From Halomonas sp. UBA3074 (GTDB taxonomy: Bacteria > Pseudomonadota > Gammaproteobacteria > Pseudomonadales > Halomonadaceae), in assembly GCF_002366715.1 (NCBI RefSeq), contig NZ_DFBS01000045.1, forward strand, positions 372,001 through 436,000: a DNA stretch of 64,000 bases, read 5' to 3'. A model generated the notes under the pieces. The model was given only the letters and a program-made list of their open reading frames with translations, did no database searches and had not been told where the DNA came from. Below, in pieces: positions 51,481 through 60,335 of this stretch. Position 1 is the first letter of the stretch. Each line of letters opens with the position of its first letter. The translations under genes and the position numbers were made by a program.

Positions 51481-52874
51481 AAGATACTTGCCCTATTCAC
51501 TACTGGGCCAAAGAGACCCCGGAACGTATTGCGATAGAGGCTGGCTCGGTAATGCTAAGTTATCGGACGCTCAATCGTCGCGTGGCGTCTTTAGCACAGC
51601 AACTGGCCCGGAAAGGTTTTGTACCGGGTGATCGGCTAGTGGTTCCCGCCAAAGGCTCGCTTGAATCCTTGCTGCTGGCGTGGTCCTGCCTGCGGGCCGG
51701 GGTTATTTTCTGCCCGCATAATCCAGCGTTCCCTGTAGCCCAGCAGCTCAATTTAGCCAAGCGTTTGCAGGCTGACTGGGTTTGCCAAACGGAAAGCGAC
51801 AATGATTACTCTTCACAGCTAACGCCAATTACCCTGAGTTTCCTGGCGGAAGCTAACGCAGATGAGCCACCATCGATCGATGGTAGCCAGCTCTGCAACA
51901 CCATTTTTACCTCCGGCTCTAGCGGCACGCCCAAGGCGGTGTTACATAGTGTGGCGAATCACTTGGCTTCCGCGCGTGGTTCAGCGTCGTTTATTCCCGT
52001 TGATCAAAACAGTGGCTGGCTGTTGTCGCTGCCGCTGTTTCATATCGGTGGCTACGCTATCCCGTTTCGTGTTTTTCTCGCCGGTGGGCGGGTGATTCTC
52101 GATGATGCTCCGCAAACGCTTCCCGCGCGCCTTGAGCAGCAGTCAATCACCCACCTTTCACTGGTGCCGACCCAGCTGTGGCGGCTGTTGCAGGCAGGTT
52201 TTACACCTCAGCGTACTCAATTGCGGGAACTGCTGCTGGGCGGCGCGGCGATACCCGCGCCGCTGGTGGCGAAGATGACATCACTGGGGCTAACACCGAA
52301 AGTTAGCTATGGGCTGTCCGAGATGGCCAGCCAAGTCTGCACTGGTATCCCCACCGCGCCGGGCGTCGTCGGCAGGCCTCTGCCGGGCCGTGAAGTGAGG
52401 ATTGTCGAGGGTGAGATACAGGTGCGCGGTGAGACCCTATTCTGCGGCTATTTGAATAATGGCGAGGTTGATCCAGGCCTAAACGACGAGGGCTGGTTTG
52501 CTACCCGCGACAAGGGGCACTTCACTTCGGAAGGCGCGCTGGTAGTGGAAGGGCGGCTAGATAACGGCTTTATCTCCGGCGGCGAGAATATTCAGCCGGA
52601 AGCTATCGAACAGCGTTTGGTCGACAACCCCAGCGTCGCCCAGGCGCTGGTCGTACCGGTGCCCCACCCCGAATGGGGAGAGCGCCCGGTGGCGTTTATC
52701 GATTGGCATGCAGAAGCCGTGACAGAGCAGGCGCTAAGCGCCTGGGTACGCGAGACGCTACCCGGCTTTATGGTGCCCGACGCCTGGCTAGCCTGGCCGC
52801 CAGGAGTGGGTTTTAAGCCTTCCCGAAAGCAGTTCTCTGAGCTGGCGCGGGCACGCGTAGATTTTGCTGTTTAG
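51477..52874 (+). CDS. menE: o-Succinylbenzoate-CoA ligase
   Basis: This 465-residue ANL-family adenylating enzyme has the AMP-binding P-loop TIFTSGSSGTPKAVLHS, the LSYGLSEMAS-type motif (VSYGLSEMAS), and EGWFATRDKG followed by VVEGRLDNGFISGGENIQPEAIE. It activates o-succinylbenzoate to its CoA ester for MenB. GTG start overlaps the menC stop. It is the last gene of the cluster; the downstream gene converges. Confidence 0.92.
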   Translation: MKDTCPIHYWAKETPERIAIEAGSVMLSYRTLNRRVASLAQQLARKGFVPGDRLVVPAKGSLESLLLAWSCLRAGVIFCPHNPAFPVAQQLNLAKRLQADWVCQTESDNDYSSQLTPITLSFLAEANADEPPSIDGSQLCNTIFTSGSSGTPKAVLHSVANHLASARGSASFIPVDQNSGWLLSLPLFHIGGYAIPFRVFLAGGRVILDDAPQTLPARLEQQSITHLSLVPTQLWRLLQAGFTPQRTQLRELLLGGAAIPAPLVAKMTSLGLTPKVSYGLSEMASQVCTGIPTAPGVVGRPLPGREVRIVEGEIQVRGETLFCGYLNNGEVDPGLNDEGWFATRDKGHFTSEGALVVEGRLDNGFISGGENIQPEAIEQRLVDNPSVAQALVVPVPHPEWGERPVAFIDWHAEAVTEQALSAWVRETLPGFMVPDAWLAWPPGVGFKPSRKQFSELARARVDFAV

Positions 52875-52901
52875 CGACACGACCTTTTAGGCTTTGCCTC
52901 G

Positions 52902-54176
52902 TTATTCAGCTAGGTCAGCGCCAGCAGCGTCCAGCATGGCATGGAGTAGAACGTTACAGCCTGCGTGGACATGCTCCGGCGTGGCGCTTTCGATCTCGTT
53001 GTGACTGATGCCATCCTTGCAGGGAATGAAAATCATGGCGGCGGGGGCGACGCGACCCACAAACATCGCATCGTGGCCTGCGCCGCTGATGATATCCATG
53101 TGGGATAGGCCGAGCTTTTCTGCCCCTTGGCGCACCGCATCAACACACTCTTTATTGAAGTATTCCGGCGCGAAATCCGCCGTGGGCGTTAATTCATACG
53201 CCAGCCCGTGGCGTTGGCAAATCTCCTCGACTGCCTCAGCGACAGCTTGACCCATCGTGATCAGCGCTTCTGGTTCCCAGTGGCGCATATCCAGGGTCAT
53301 TTTGACTTGGCCGGGAATTACGTTACGCGAACCAGGATGCAGGGTCATACAGCCGACCGTGCCGCGCCCATGGGGCTGATGATCAAAGGCGATACGGTTG
53401 AGCGCTTGGGTAACTTCCGCAGCACCCATCATGGCGTCGCGGCGTAGATTCATCGGCGTAGGGCCCGCGTGGGCTTCAAGCCCGGTCAGGGTTAAATCAA
53501 ACCACTTCTGACCAAGCCCGCCGATCACCACACCAATCGTGGTGTCGGTATCTTCCAGGATCGGGCCTTGCTCAATGTGCGGCTCAAAGTAGGCTTTTAT
53601 CTCGCTTGGCGAGACGCTGTCGCTTCCGCGGTAATGGATGGCGTCCAAGGCATCGCTAACCGTCACGCCATCGGCATCAGTGCGCGCCATCATGGCGTCA
53701 AATTCCAGCTCGCCGGTAAATACGCCGGAACCCATCATGCAGGGTGGAAAGCGGCAGCCTTCTTCGTTGGTCCAGGCGACGACTTCGATAGGGGATTGAG
53801 TAGTGATGTTGTGCTGGTTTAGGGTGCGAATCACCTCCAAACCGGAGAGCACGCCAAAGCAGCCATCGTACTTGCCGCCGGTTGGTTGGCTATCCAGGTG
53901 ACTACCCGCCATCACGGTTTTGGCGTCGGGGTCGCTGCCTTCCCGGCGGGCAAAAATATTGCCGATATTATCAATTCGAATCGTACAGCCTTCAGCGCGA
54001 CACCATTGAATAAACAGATCCCGCCCCTGGCGTTCTAAATCGGTGAGCGCCTGACGGTTAACGCCGCCTTTGGCGGTGGCACCAAGCTGGGCCAACTCCA
54101 TTAGCGATTCCCAAAGTCGGTCGCTGTCAGTGCGTAAGTCAGCGATGGCGATTTTCGGTTCAATAAGCGAGTTCAT
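52902..54176 (-). CDS. Zn-dependent N-carbamoyl amino acid/beta-ureidopropionate amidohydrolase
   Basis: This 424-residue M20-family hydantoinase/carbamoylase protein has the metal ligands in AGSHLDSQPTGGKYDGCFGV, WTNEEGCRF, FEPHIEQGP and the C-terminal ISGAGHDAMFVG. The dimerisation domain includes GLEAHAGPTPMNLRRDA. The frame is open to 54278, but AAGGAATTGAT precedes the ATG at 54176. Divergent placement next to beta-alanine aminotransferase suggests it releases beta-alanine from N-carbamoyl-beta-alanine. L-carbamoylase or allantoate amidohydrolase are alternatives. Confidence 0.85.
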   Translation of the reverse strand: MNSLIEPKIAIADLRTDSDRLWESLMELAQLGATAKGGVNRQALTDLERQGRDLFIQWCRAEGCTIRIDNIGNIFARREGSDPDAKTVMAGSHLDSQPTGGKYDGCFGVLSGLEVIRTLNQHNITTQSPIEVVAWTNEEGCRFPPCMMGSGVFTGELEFDAMMARTDADGVTVSDALDAIHYRGSDSVSPSEIKAYFEPHIEQGPILEDTDTTIGVVIGGLGQKWFDLTLTGLEAHAGPTPMNLRRDAMMGAAEVTQALNRIAFDHQPHGRGTVGCMTLHPGSRNVIPGQVKMTLDMRHWEPEALITMGQAVAEAVEEICQRHGLAYELTPTADFAPEYFNKECVDAVRQGAEKLGLSHMDIISGAGHDAMFVGRVAPAAMIFIPCKDGISHNEIESATPEHVHAGCNVLLHAMLDAAGADLAE

Positions 54177-54335
54177 ATCAATTCCTTTTATTGAGCACGG
54201 ACGAAGCTGGCGACTCCCCGATTTATTATTTGGCTCATTGCTAGAGTAGAGACAAAAAAGCCCGTGATACGTATACATTCTCTAACGTGAACAAAAGAAA
54301 AGCGTAATTTTACAAACGTGTGTGGTGGCGCATGC

Positions 54336-54350
54336 TGAGACCATGTCTCA
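54336..54350. promoter_or_regulatory. Palindrome in the leader of the beta-alanine operon
   Basis: TGAGACCATGTCTCA is a 6+6-bp inverted repeat with a 3-base centre, 20 bp before the aminotransferase start, in the 194-bp divergent region. It could be an operator of the RutR-like regulator or a small leader hairpin; nothing distinguishes these. Confidence 0.3.
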
Positions 54351-54370
54351 TAGCGATGGAGCTAGACACC

Positions 54371-55744
54371 ATGTTTGGAATAAAAAGCAAAACCAAGACG
54401 CAAACCTCACCTTCTTCGATGTGGGAATCACCCCCTAAGACGGCGCTCAACCAGCACTACTGGATGCCGTTTAGCGCCAACCGCGATTTCCACGCCAATC
54501 CACGTGTTATCGCCGGGGCGGAAGGGCGTTACTACATCGACGACCAGGGCCGTAAGCTGTTCGATTCGCTTTCCGGGCTGTGGACCTGCGGCGCGGGGCA
54601 TAACCGCGAAGAGATTCAAAAAGCCGTGGCGGCGCAGTTAGGCAGCCTCGACTTTGCGCCAGGTTTTCAGCTTGGCCATCCGCTGGCGTTCAAGCTGGCA
54701 GAAAAAGTCGCTAGCCTAACGCCTACCGGGCTGGATCATGTGTTTTTCACTAACTCGGGTTCTGAAGCCGCCGATACCTCGGTCAAAATGGCCAAGGCCT
54801 ACTGGCGCTTAAAAGGTAAGCCTGAAAAGACCCGCATGATCGGCCGTGCCAAGGGCTATCACGGGGTGAATATCGGCGGTACCAGCCTTGGCGGTATCGG
54901 TGGTAACCGGAAACATTACGGTCAGTTGTTGGATGTCACGCATCTGCCGCACACCCTTCAGGCGGGCCACGCTTTTACCCGCGGCCAAGCGGAAACCGGT
55001 GCCGAGCTTGCCGATGCGTTGCTCGATCAAATCGCCCTCCACGATGCCTCGACCATTGCAGCGGTGATTGTCGAGCCGATGTCCGGCTCTGCAGGGGTGA
55101 TTGTGCCGCCCAAAGGCTATCTCGATCGGCTGCGCGAAATCTGCACCGCTAACGATATTCTGCTGATTTTCGATGAAGTGATCACCGCCTTTGGCCGCAG
55201 TGGCGCGACCACCGGCGCGGAAGCGTTTGGCGTGACGCCGGATATCATGAATGTGGCGAAACAGATCACTAACGGCGCAGTACCTATGGGCGCAGTGATC
55301 GCTTCCAGCGAAATATTCGACACCTTTATGCAGGCTGGCGGCCCTCAACACGCGGTTGAGTTCACCCATGGTTACACCTACAGCGCTCACCCGGTGGCCT
55401 GCGCTGCGGGGTTAGCGGCGCTGGAAATGATGGAGCGTGAAAACTTCCCCGCTCAGGTAAGCGCTATCGCGCCCGCCTTTGAGCAGAAGTTGCACGCGCT
55501 AAAAGGCCGCAACCACGTTGTCGATATTCGTAACTACGGCTTGGCCGGTGCTATTCAGCTAACCCCCCGCGACGGCGATCCAACGATTCGCCCACGGGAT
55601 GCCCACATGGCGCTCTGGGAAGCAGGTTTCTACGTGCGCTACGGCGGCGACACCCTGCAGTTTGGCCCTCCGTTTGGCACTACTGAGGCTGAACTTGAGC
55701 GCCTGTTCGACGCGGTAGCGACCACCTTGGATTCGTTAGCCTAA
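54371..55744 (+). CDS. Beta-alanine:pyruvate aminotransferase (omega-amino acid transaminase)
   Basis: This 457-residue class-III aminotransferase has the omega-transaminase pattern HYWMPFSANRDFHANPR, FFTNSGSEAADTSVKMA, the signature LLIFDEVITAFGRSG and the PLP Lys in MNVAKQITNGAVPMGAV. Upstream in-frame ATGs exist, but GGAG nine bases before 54371 favours that start. It transfers the amino group of beta-alanine to pyruvate, giving malonate semialdehyde, the substrate of the mmsA product encoded next. Confidence 0.88.
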   Translation: MFGIKSKTKTQTSPSSMWESPPKTALNQHYWMPFSANRDFHANPRVIAGAEGRYYIDDQGRKLFDSLSGLWTCGAGHNREEIQKAVAAQLGSLDFAPGFQLGHPLAFKLAEKVASLTPTGLDHVFFTNSGSEAADTSVKMAKAYWRLKGKPEKTRMIGRAKGYHGVNIGGTSLGGIGGNRKHYGQLLDVTHLPHTLQAGHAFTRGQAETGAELADALLDQIALHDASTIAAVIVEPMSGSAGVIVPPKGYLDRLREICTANDILLIFDEVITAFGRSGATTGAEAFGVTPDIMNVAKQITNGAVPMGAVIASSEIFDTFMQAGGPQHAVEFTHGYTYSAHPVACAAGLAALEMMERENFPAQVSAIAPAFEQKLHALKGRNHVVDIRNYGLAGAIQLTPRDGDPTIRPRDAHMALWEAGFYVRYGGDTLQFGPPFGTTEAELERLFDAVATTLDSLA

Positions 55745-55790
55745 GATTCGTTGGCATAACCGACTGACCTAAATTTCAGAGAGTTTAAAT

Positions 55791-57287
55791 ATGAGTGTTG
55801 TTTCCCATCTGATTAACGGCGAGTTAGTTGAAAGTAAGCGCACGCTGGATGTCACCAATCCCTCAACGGGCAAAGTGATTCGCCAGGTTGCTGATGCGGA
55901 TGCCGCCGACGTAGAGCGTGCCATTAGCGCCGCCCAGGCGGCTTTTCCCGCTTGGCGCGATACGCCACCCGCCAAGCGTGCCCAAGTAATGTACCGTTTT
56001 AAGCAGTTGCTGGAAGAGCACGCTGACCGCTTAGTACAACTGGTCAGCGAAGAGCATGGCAAAACCCCAGAAGATGCGATGGGCGAACTCAAGCGTGGCA
56101 TCGAGAACGTCGAGTACGCCTGCGGCGTACCGGAACTGCTCAAAGGCGAGTACTCTCACAACGTAGGGCCGGGCATTGATGCATGGTCAAACTTCCAGCC
56201 CTTAGGCGTGGTGGCAGGCATTACCCCGTTTAACTTCCCCGCCATGGTGCCGCTGTGGATGTACCCCATGGCCATTGCCTGTGGTAATACCTTTATCCTC
56301 AAGCCATCTGAGAAAGATCCGTCCGCTTCTATGGCCGTCGCCGAACTGCTGCAAGAAGCGGGGCTCCCTAAAGGCGTGATGAACGTCATTCACGGCGGTC
56401 GCGAAGCAGTGGAAACACTCTTGGATGCCAAAGCCGTTAAAGCCATTTCGTTTGTCGGCTCAACGCCAGTGGCGGAAGCGATCTACTCTCGCGGGGCCGC
56501 CGCCGGTAAGCGCGTTCAAGCGTTGGGCGGGGCGAAGAACCACGCCGTGGTGCTGCCGGATGCTGACCTGGAAAACGCCGCCAACACGCTAATGGGCGCG
56601 GCTTACGGTAGCTGTGGCGAGCGCTGCATGGCGATTTCAGTGGCGGTATGTGTCGGCGATGAAACGGCCAATCGCTTGGTAGAAACCATGCTGCCTAAAA
56701 TCGCTCAGCTGAAAGTGGGCCCTGGCACTGACAAAGGCCTGGATATGGGCCCGCTGGTAACGGCAGAGCATCGCGATAAAGTGCTCGGCTTCATCGAAGA
56801 TGGCGTTAACGCCGGGGCAACACTGGTGGCCGATGGCCGTGGCCTTAAAGTGGCTGGTCACGAAGAGGGCTATTTTGTAGGCGGCTGCCTGTTCGATAAC
56901 GTCACCGCTGAGATGCGCATCTATCAGGAAGAGATCTTCGGGCCAGTGCTCTGCATCGTGCGGGTCGGTAGTTTGGACGACGCCATGCAGTTAATTAACG
57001 ATCACGAATACGGCAACGGTACCTGTCTATTTACCCGCGATGGCGAAGCCGCTCGTCGCTTCACCGACGCTATCGAGGTCGGCATGGTAGGGGTGAACGT
57101 ACCGCTGCCCGTGCCGGTGGCCTACCACAGCTTTGGCGGCTGGAAGCGCTCACTGTTTGGCGACCTTCACGCCTACGGGCCGGACTCAGTGCGCTTCTAT
57201 ACCCGCCGTAAAGCGGTCTCCCAGCGCTGGCCGTCGGTGAGCGAAGCGACCCGGGCGGAGTTCTCGTTTCCTGCCAATCAAAGTTGA
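55791..57287 (+). CDS. mmsA: CoA-acylating methylmalonate/malonate-semialdehyde dehydrogenase
   Basis: This 498-residue ALDH-superfamily member has the MMSDH-specific QALGGAKNHAVVLPDAD, which lacks the general-base Glu of hydrolytic ALDHs. The catalytic Cys279 is in YGSCGERCMAISVAV, and PFNFPAMVPLWMYPMAIA and NVPLPVPVAYHSFGGWKRSL are diagnostic. It converts malonate semialdehyde to acetyl-CoA and CO2, completing beta-alanine use. A terminator follows. Confidence 0.93.
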   Translation: MSVVSHLINGELVESKRTLDVTNPSTGKVIRQVADADAADVERAISAAQAAFPAWRDTPPAKRAQVMYRFKQLLEEHADRLVQLVSEEHGKTPEDAMGELKRGIENVEYACGVPELLKGEYSHNVGPGIDAWSNFQPLGVVAGITPFNFPAMVPLWMYPMAIACGNTFILKPSEKDPSASMAVAELLQEAGLPKGVMNVIHGGREAVETLLDAKAVKAISFVGSTPVAEAIYSRGAAAGKRVQALGGAKNHAVVLPDADLENAANTLMGAAYGSCGERCMAISVAVCVGDETANRLVETMLPKIAQLKVGPGTDKGLDMGPLVTAEHRDKVLGFIEDGVNAGATLVADGRGLKVAGHEEGYFVGGCLFDNVTAEMRIYQEEIFGPVLCIVRVGSLDDAMQLINDHEYGNGTCLFTRDGEAARRFTDAIEVGMVGVNVPLPVPVAYHSFGGWKRSLFGDLHAYGPDSVRFYTRRKAVSQRWPSVSEATRAEFSFPANQS

Positions 57288-57315
57288 CGTTCTCGGGTAA
57301 CTAGGACATCTTCTC

Positions 57316-57346
57316 AGCACCGTCGCCCTGCGATGGTGCTTTTTTT
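57316..57346 (+). terminator. Intrinsic terminator after mmsA
   Basis: AGCACC...GGTGCT with inner TCGC/GCGA pairing and a single mismatch forms the stem, followed immediately by a seven-T run at 57340-57346. Confidence 0.85.
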
Positions 57347-57381
57347 GGTGCGTACTTCATGCGTATAGGGACGAGGACAGC

Positions 57382-58002
57382 GTGGCGAGAACTCAGGACG
57401 AAATTCGGCAAACCAACGTTAAAAAGATTCTCCAAGCGGCGGAGCAGCTGTTTGCCGAAAAAGGCTACGCAGGCGCCTCCATGGGCGAAATCGCGCAGTT
57501 GGCCGAACTCCCCAAGTCCAATGTGCACTACTATTTTTCGACCAAAAAAGCGCTGTATCAAGATGTCCTATTAGCCCTTCTTGAGGTCTGGAAACAGGAT
57601 GCGCTTTGTTTCGAGCTTTACGATGACCCCCGCGTCGTGCTTTCCACCTATATTCGCGCCAAGATGACCCACTCCCGCAACCGCGCCCACGGCTCAAAAG
57701 TATGGGCCGCCGAAGTGATGCAAGGAGCGCCCATCCTCAAAGAGCGTCTGCGCGATAACCTTTATGAATGGGCGAAGCTCAAAGAGTCAAAAATTCGCGA
57801 ATGGGTAGAGTCGGGCCAGATCAATCCCGTCGAACCTTCTTACCTGCTCTATATGATCTGGGCCTCCACTCAGCACTACGCCGATTTCGACTACCAAATC
57901 TGCCTGCTCAACGACGACCAGCCGCTGAGCGACCTGCAATTCGAAAAAGCGGTGCAGTCGGTGACTTCGGTGATTTTGCGCGGGATAGGGCTGACGGCTT
58001 AA
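57382..58002 (+). CDS. TetR-family regulator, RutR-like
   Basis: This 206-residue protein has an N-terminal TetR helix-turn-helix (MGEIAQLAELPKSNVHYYFSTKKALY, in two blocks). The C-terminal domain matches E. coli RutR, notably MIWASTQHYADFDYQI. RutR responds to uracil/thymine and controls pyrimidine catabolism. Here, adjacent to carbamoylase, beta-alanine transaminase and mmsA, it likely governs that pathway. Initiation is at GTG (57382) with GAGGAC in front. Confidence 0.85.
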   Translation: MARTQDEIRQTNVKKILQAAEQLFAEKGYAGASMGEIAQLAELPKSNVHYYFSTKKALYQDVLLALLEVWKQDALCFELYDDPRVVLSTYIRAKMTHSRNRAHGSKVWAAEVMQGAPILKERLRDNLYEWAKLKESKIREWVESGQINPVEPSYLLYMIWASTQHYADFDYQICLLNDDQPLSDLQFEKAVQSVTSVILRGIGLTA

Positions 58003-58040
58003 CAATAGTAAGAAAGCGATAAAAAATTGCTTTGAAGGCC

Positions 58041-58068
58041 CTTGAAAGCCGTCTGATCGCTCCTATTT
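58041..58068 (+). promoter_or_regulatory. Sigma-32-like heat-shock promoter
   Basis: CTTGAAA (58041-58047) and TCCTATTT (58061-58068) are separated by 13 bp, close to the sigma-32 consensus CTTGAAA-N13-15-CCCCATNT. It lies 75 bp before the first Hsp20 gene. Confidence 0.65.
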
Positions 58069-58142
58069 TGCAGATTAAGAGGCGCTGCTCTCTGGCGTGG
58101 CGGCCTCTTTTGATCATCTGTCTGATGTAGGAGGTATTAGCT

Positions 58143-58604
58143 ATGTTCGACGATATTAAGCGTTTCGAAATCGGTTCACCCCAGCAGTTGGATTGGTTTC
58201 GTCAACTGTTGGACGGCTTCTTGCCCGATGGCAGTGCCATGGATATTCGCGCGGTGCCGCGGGGCAGTTTTCCGATGATTAATGTAGCTCGCAGCGATGA
58301 TGCCGTGCGTGTGTATGTGTTTGCAGCGGGGCTGGCACCGGCTGATCTCACCATTGACGTTCAAGATAACGTGCTCACTCTGCGCGGCAAGCGTGATCCC
58401 GTGACGGCGCAGAACGACGATGGCAGTTCAAAAGCAGTATTTCGTCGTGAACGCCCCAGCGGGGAGTTCGTGCGCGCGATTGCGCTACCCGATGGTCTGG
58501 ATGCCGAGCGTGCTGAAGCGCGCCATGCCCATGGCGTATTTGAAATCGTGCTGCCCAAGCGTGAAGAGCTCAAGCCGCGGCGTATTGATGTTCAGGCGGC
58601 TTAA
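58143..58604 (+). CDS. Hsp20/alpha-crystallin family small heat-shock protein
   Basis: This 153-residue protein has an alpha-crystallin domain (~45-140) with DDAVRVYVFAAGLAPADLTIDV, VLTLRGKR, GEFVRAIALPDGLDAERAEA and FEIVLPKREELKPRRIDV. It lacks the classical C-terminal IxI extension. GGAGG precedes the ATG. It probably acts as an ATP-independent holdase. A second, divergent copy follows 36 bp later in the same operon. Confidence 0.9.
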   Translation: MFDDIKRFEIGSPQQLDWFRQLLDGFLPDGSAMDIRAVPRGSFPMINVARSDDAVRVYVFAAGLAPADLTIDVQDNVLTLRGKRDPVTAQNDDGSSKAVFRRERPSGEFVRAIALPDGLDAERAEARHAHGVFEIVLPKREELKPRRIDVQAA

Positions 58605-58640
58605 GTCATGTTTATGAACCTTAATAAAGGAGGATAAATC

Positions 58641-59039
58641 ATGAATAACGTTGTCCGTTCAGCCACTCATTCCCCACGGCAGGCGCGTGGCGATATAAAA
58701 CCCGCTCAGGAAACGTTGCTGGCAGCAGTGGATATCATTGAAGAATCCAACGCCCTCAAGCTAGTGGCGGATATGCCCGGCGTGACGCATGAAACACTGA
58801 AAGTTGAACTCGACAACAACATGCTGAGCTTGGAGGGTGAGATAGCCCTGAATATGCTTGAAGGGCTAAGCGCGCTGCATGCCGAGGTGCGCGGCCAGCG
58901 GTTTGCGCGGCGCTTCAGTCTCAGCCATGAAGTGGATAGCGATGCCATTACGGCCAGTATCGTCAATGGCGTTTTGACCATCACGCTGCCGAAGAAGGAT
59001 AGCCATCGCTCACAGCGTATCGACGTTCAAGCCGCGTAA
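58641..59039 (+). CDS. Second Hsp20-family small heat-shock protein
   Basis: 132 residues, alpha-crystallin domain with NALKLVADMPGVTHETLKVELDN, MLSLEGEI, FARRFSLSHEVDSDAITASI and VLTITLPKKDSHRSQRIDV. Both proteins end in RIDVQAA, pointing to a tandem duplication followed by divergence. AAGGAGG precedes the ATG. Paired Hsp20 proteins often form mixed oligomers. Confidence 0.9.
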   Translation: MNNVVRSATHSPRQARGDIKPAQETLLAAVDIIEESNALKLVADMPGVTHETLKVELDNNMLSLEGEIALNMLEGLSALHAEVRGQRFARRFSLSHEVDSDAITASIVNGVLTITLPKKDSHRSQRIDVQAA

Positions 59040-59055
59040 GGCAGTGCCGCTCCTA

Positions 59056-59092
59056 ACCGCCCCCGTATTTTATCGGTCCTACGTGGGGCGGT
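59056..59092 (+). terminator. Probable terminator of the hsp20 operon
   Basis: ACCGCCCC (59056-59063) and GGGGCGGT (59085-59092) form an 8-bp GC stem with a long AT-rich loop, followed by ACTTTCCTT. Confidence 0.5.
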
Positions 59093-59180
59093 ACTTTCCT
59101 TCTGCCCTCGTTAAGCTCTATGCTCTATTAAAGAAGCGTGGATTTACACTTTCTTACAAATCGAATTTAAGGAGCGCACC

Positions 59181-60233
59181 ATGACCGATATAGCCGCTTT
59201 GCTTGGCAGCGATGCCGATAGTTTGCTCAACCATACCTGCCAAGGGGTTCGTCGTGAGGACTTGCACCTGCCGGGGCCGGATTTTATTGACCGTGTCATG
59301 GCCGATAGCGACCGTAGCCCAGCAGTGCTGCGTAACATGCAGGCGTTCTTTGATCATGGCCGCCTAGCGGGCACCGGTTATCTTAGCCTGCTGCCGGTAG
59401 ACCAGGGTATCGAGCACTCGGCGGGGGCTTCTTTTGCGCCTAACCCGCGCTATTTCGATCCTGCCAATATTGTCGAGTTAGCGATTGAAGGCGGTTGCAA
59501 CGGCGTGGCTTCAACCCTTGGCGTGCTTTCATCGGTGTCGCGCCGCTATGCGCACAAGATCCCGATGATGCTAAAACTCAACCATAACGAGACGCTGAGT
59601 TACCCGGCCATCTACGATCAAACGTTGTTTGCGGATGTTGAGCAGGCGCATGACATGGGGTGCGTGGCGGTCGGCGCGACCATTTACTTTGGCTCCCACG
59701 AGAGTCGCCGGCAAATCATGGAAATCAGTGAAGCCTTCGAGCGCGCTCACCAGTTGGGCATGGTCACCGTGTTGTGGGCGTATCTACGCAACCCGGACTT
59801 CAAGCAGGAAGGCACCGATTATCATGTCTCTGCCGACCTCACCAGCCAGGCCAACCATATGGCAGCCACTCTCAAGGCGGATATCGTCAAACAGAAGCTG
59901 CCTGAAAATAATGGCGGCTACAAAGCCGTTGGTTTCGGCCATACCCACGATGATGTTTACAGCAAGCTGACGACCGATCACCCGATCGATCTGGCACGCT
60001 ACCAGGTTGCCAACTGCTTTATGGGCCGTGCGGGTTTGATCAACTCCGGCGGTGGCTCCAAAGGGCATTCCGACCTGGGTGAGGCTGTTCGCACGGCGGT
60101 CATCAACAAGCGTGCCGGGGGGATGGGGCTGATTTCTGGCCGCAAGGCGTTCCAGAAGCCGATGCAGGAAGGCGTTGACCTGCTGCACGCCATCCAGGAT
60201 GTGTATCTCTCCAAAGACGTTTCCATCGCCTAA
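59181..60233 (+). CDS. fbaB: Class I fructose-bisphosphate aldolase (FbaB/DhnA type)
   Basis: This 350-residue protein has the FbaB layout: LLPVDQGIEHSAGASFAPNP, GCNGVASTLGVLSSVSRRY, a Lys-containing strand in MMLKLNHNETLSYP, GATIYFGS, and the C-terminal phosphate-binding GGGSKGHSDLGEAVRTAV with LISGRKAFQ. It cleaves fructose 1,6-bisphosphate through a Schiff base. AAGGAG precedes the ATG. It is monocistronic between the hsp20 pair and DUF1127. Confidence 0.9.
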   Translation: MTDIAALLGSDADSLLNHTCQGVRREDLHLPGPDFIDRVMADSDRSPAVLRNMQAFFDHGRLAGTGYLSLLPVDQGIEHSAGASFAPNPRYFDPANIVELAIEGGCNGVASTLGVLSSVSRRYAHKIPMMLKLNHNETLSYPAIYDQTLFADVEQAHDMGCVAVGATIYFGSHESRRQIMEISEAFERAHQLGMVTVLWAYLRNPDFKQEGTDYHVSADLTSQANHMAATLKADIVKQKLPENNGGYKAVGFGHTHDDVYSKLTTDHPIDLARYQVANCFMGRAGLINSGGGSKGHSDLGEAVRTAVINKRAGGMGLISGRKAFQKPMQEGVDLLHAIQDVYLSKDVSIA

Positions 60234-60295
60234 TGCTAGCGATTGCAGGCATCGCTACATAGATTACTAGCGTAAGAGGTTATTTGTTCTCGAAA

Positions 60296-60330
60296 AGGGG
60301 CGTTGAACATTATTAATGTTCAACGCCCCT
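60296..60330 (-). terminator. 15-bp perfect hairpin between fbaB and the DUF1127 gene
   Basis: AGGGGCGTTGAACAT (60296-60310) and ATGTTCAACGCCCCT (60316-60330) pair perfectly with a 5-nt loop. On the minus strand TTTTCG follows, so it terminates the DUF1127 gene. On the plus strand it may end fbaB without a U run. Confidence 0.75.
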
Positions 60331-60335
60331 GACAC

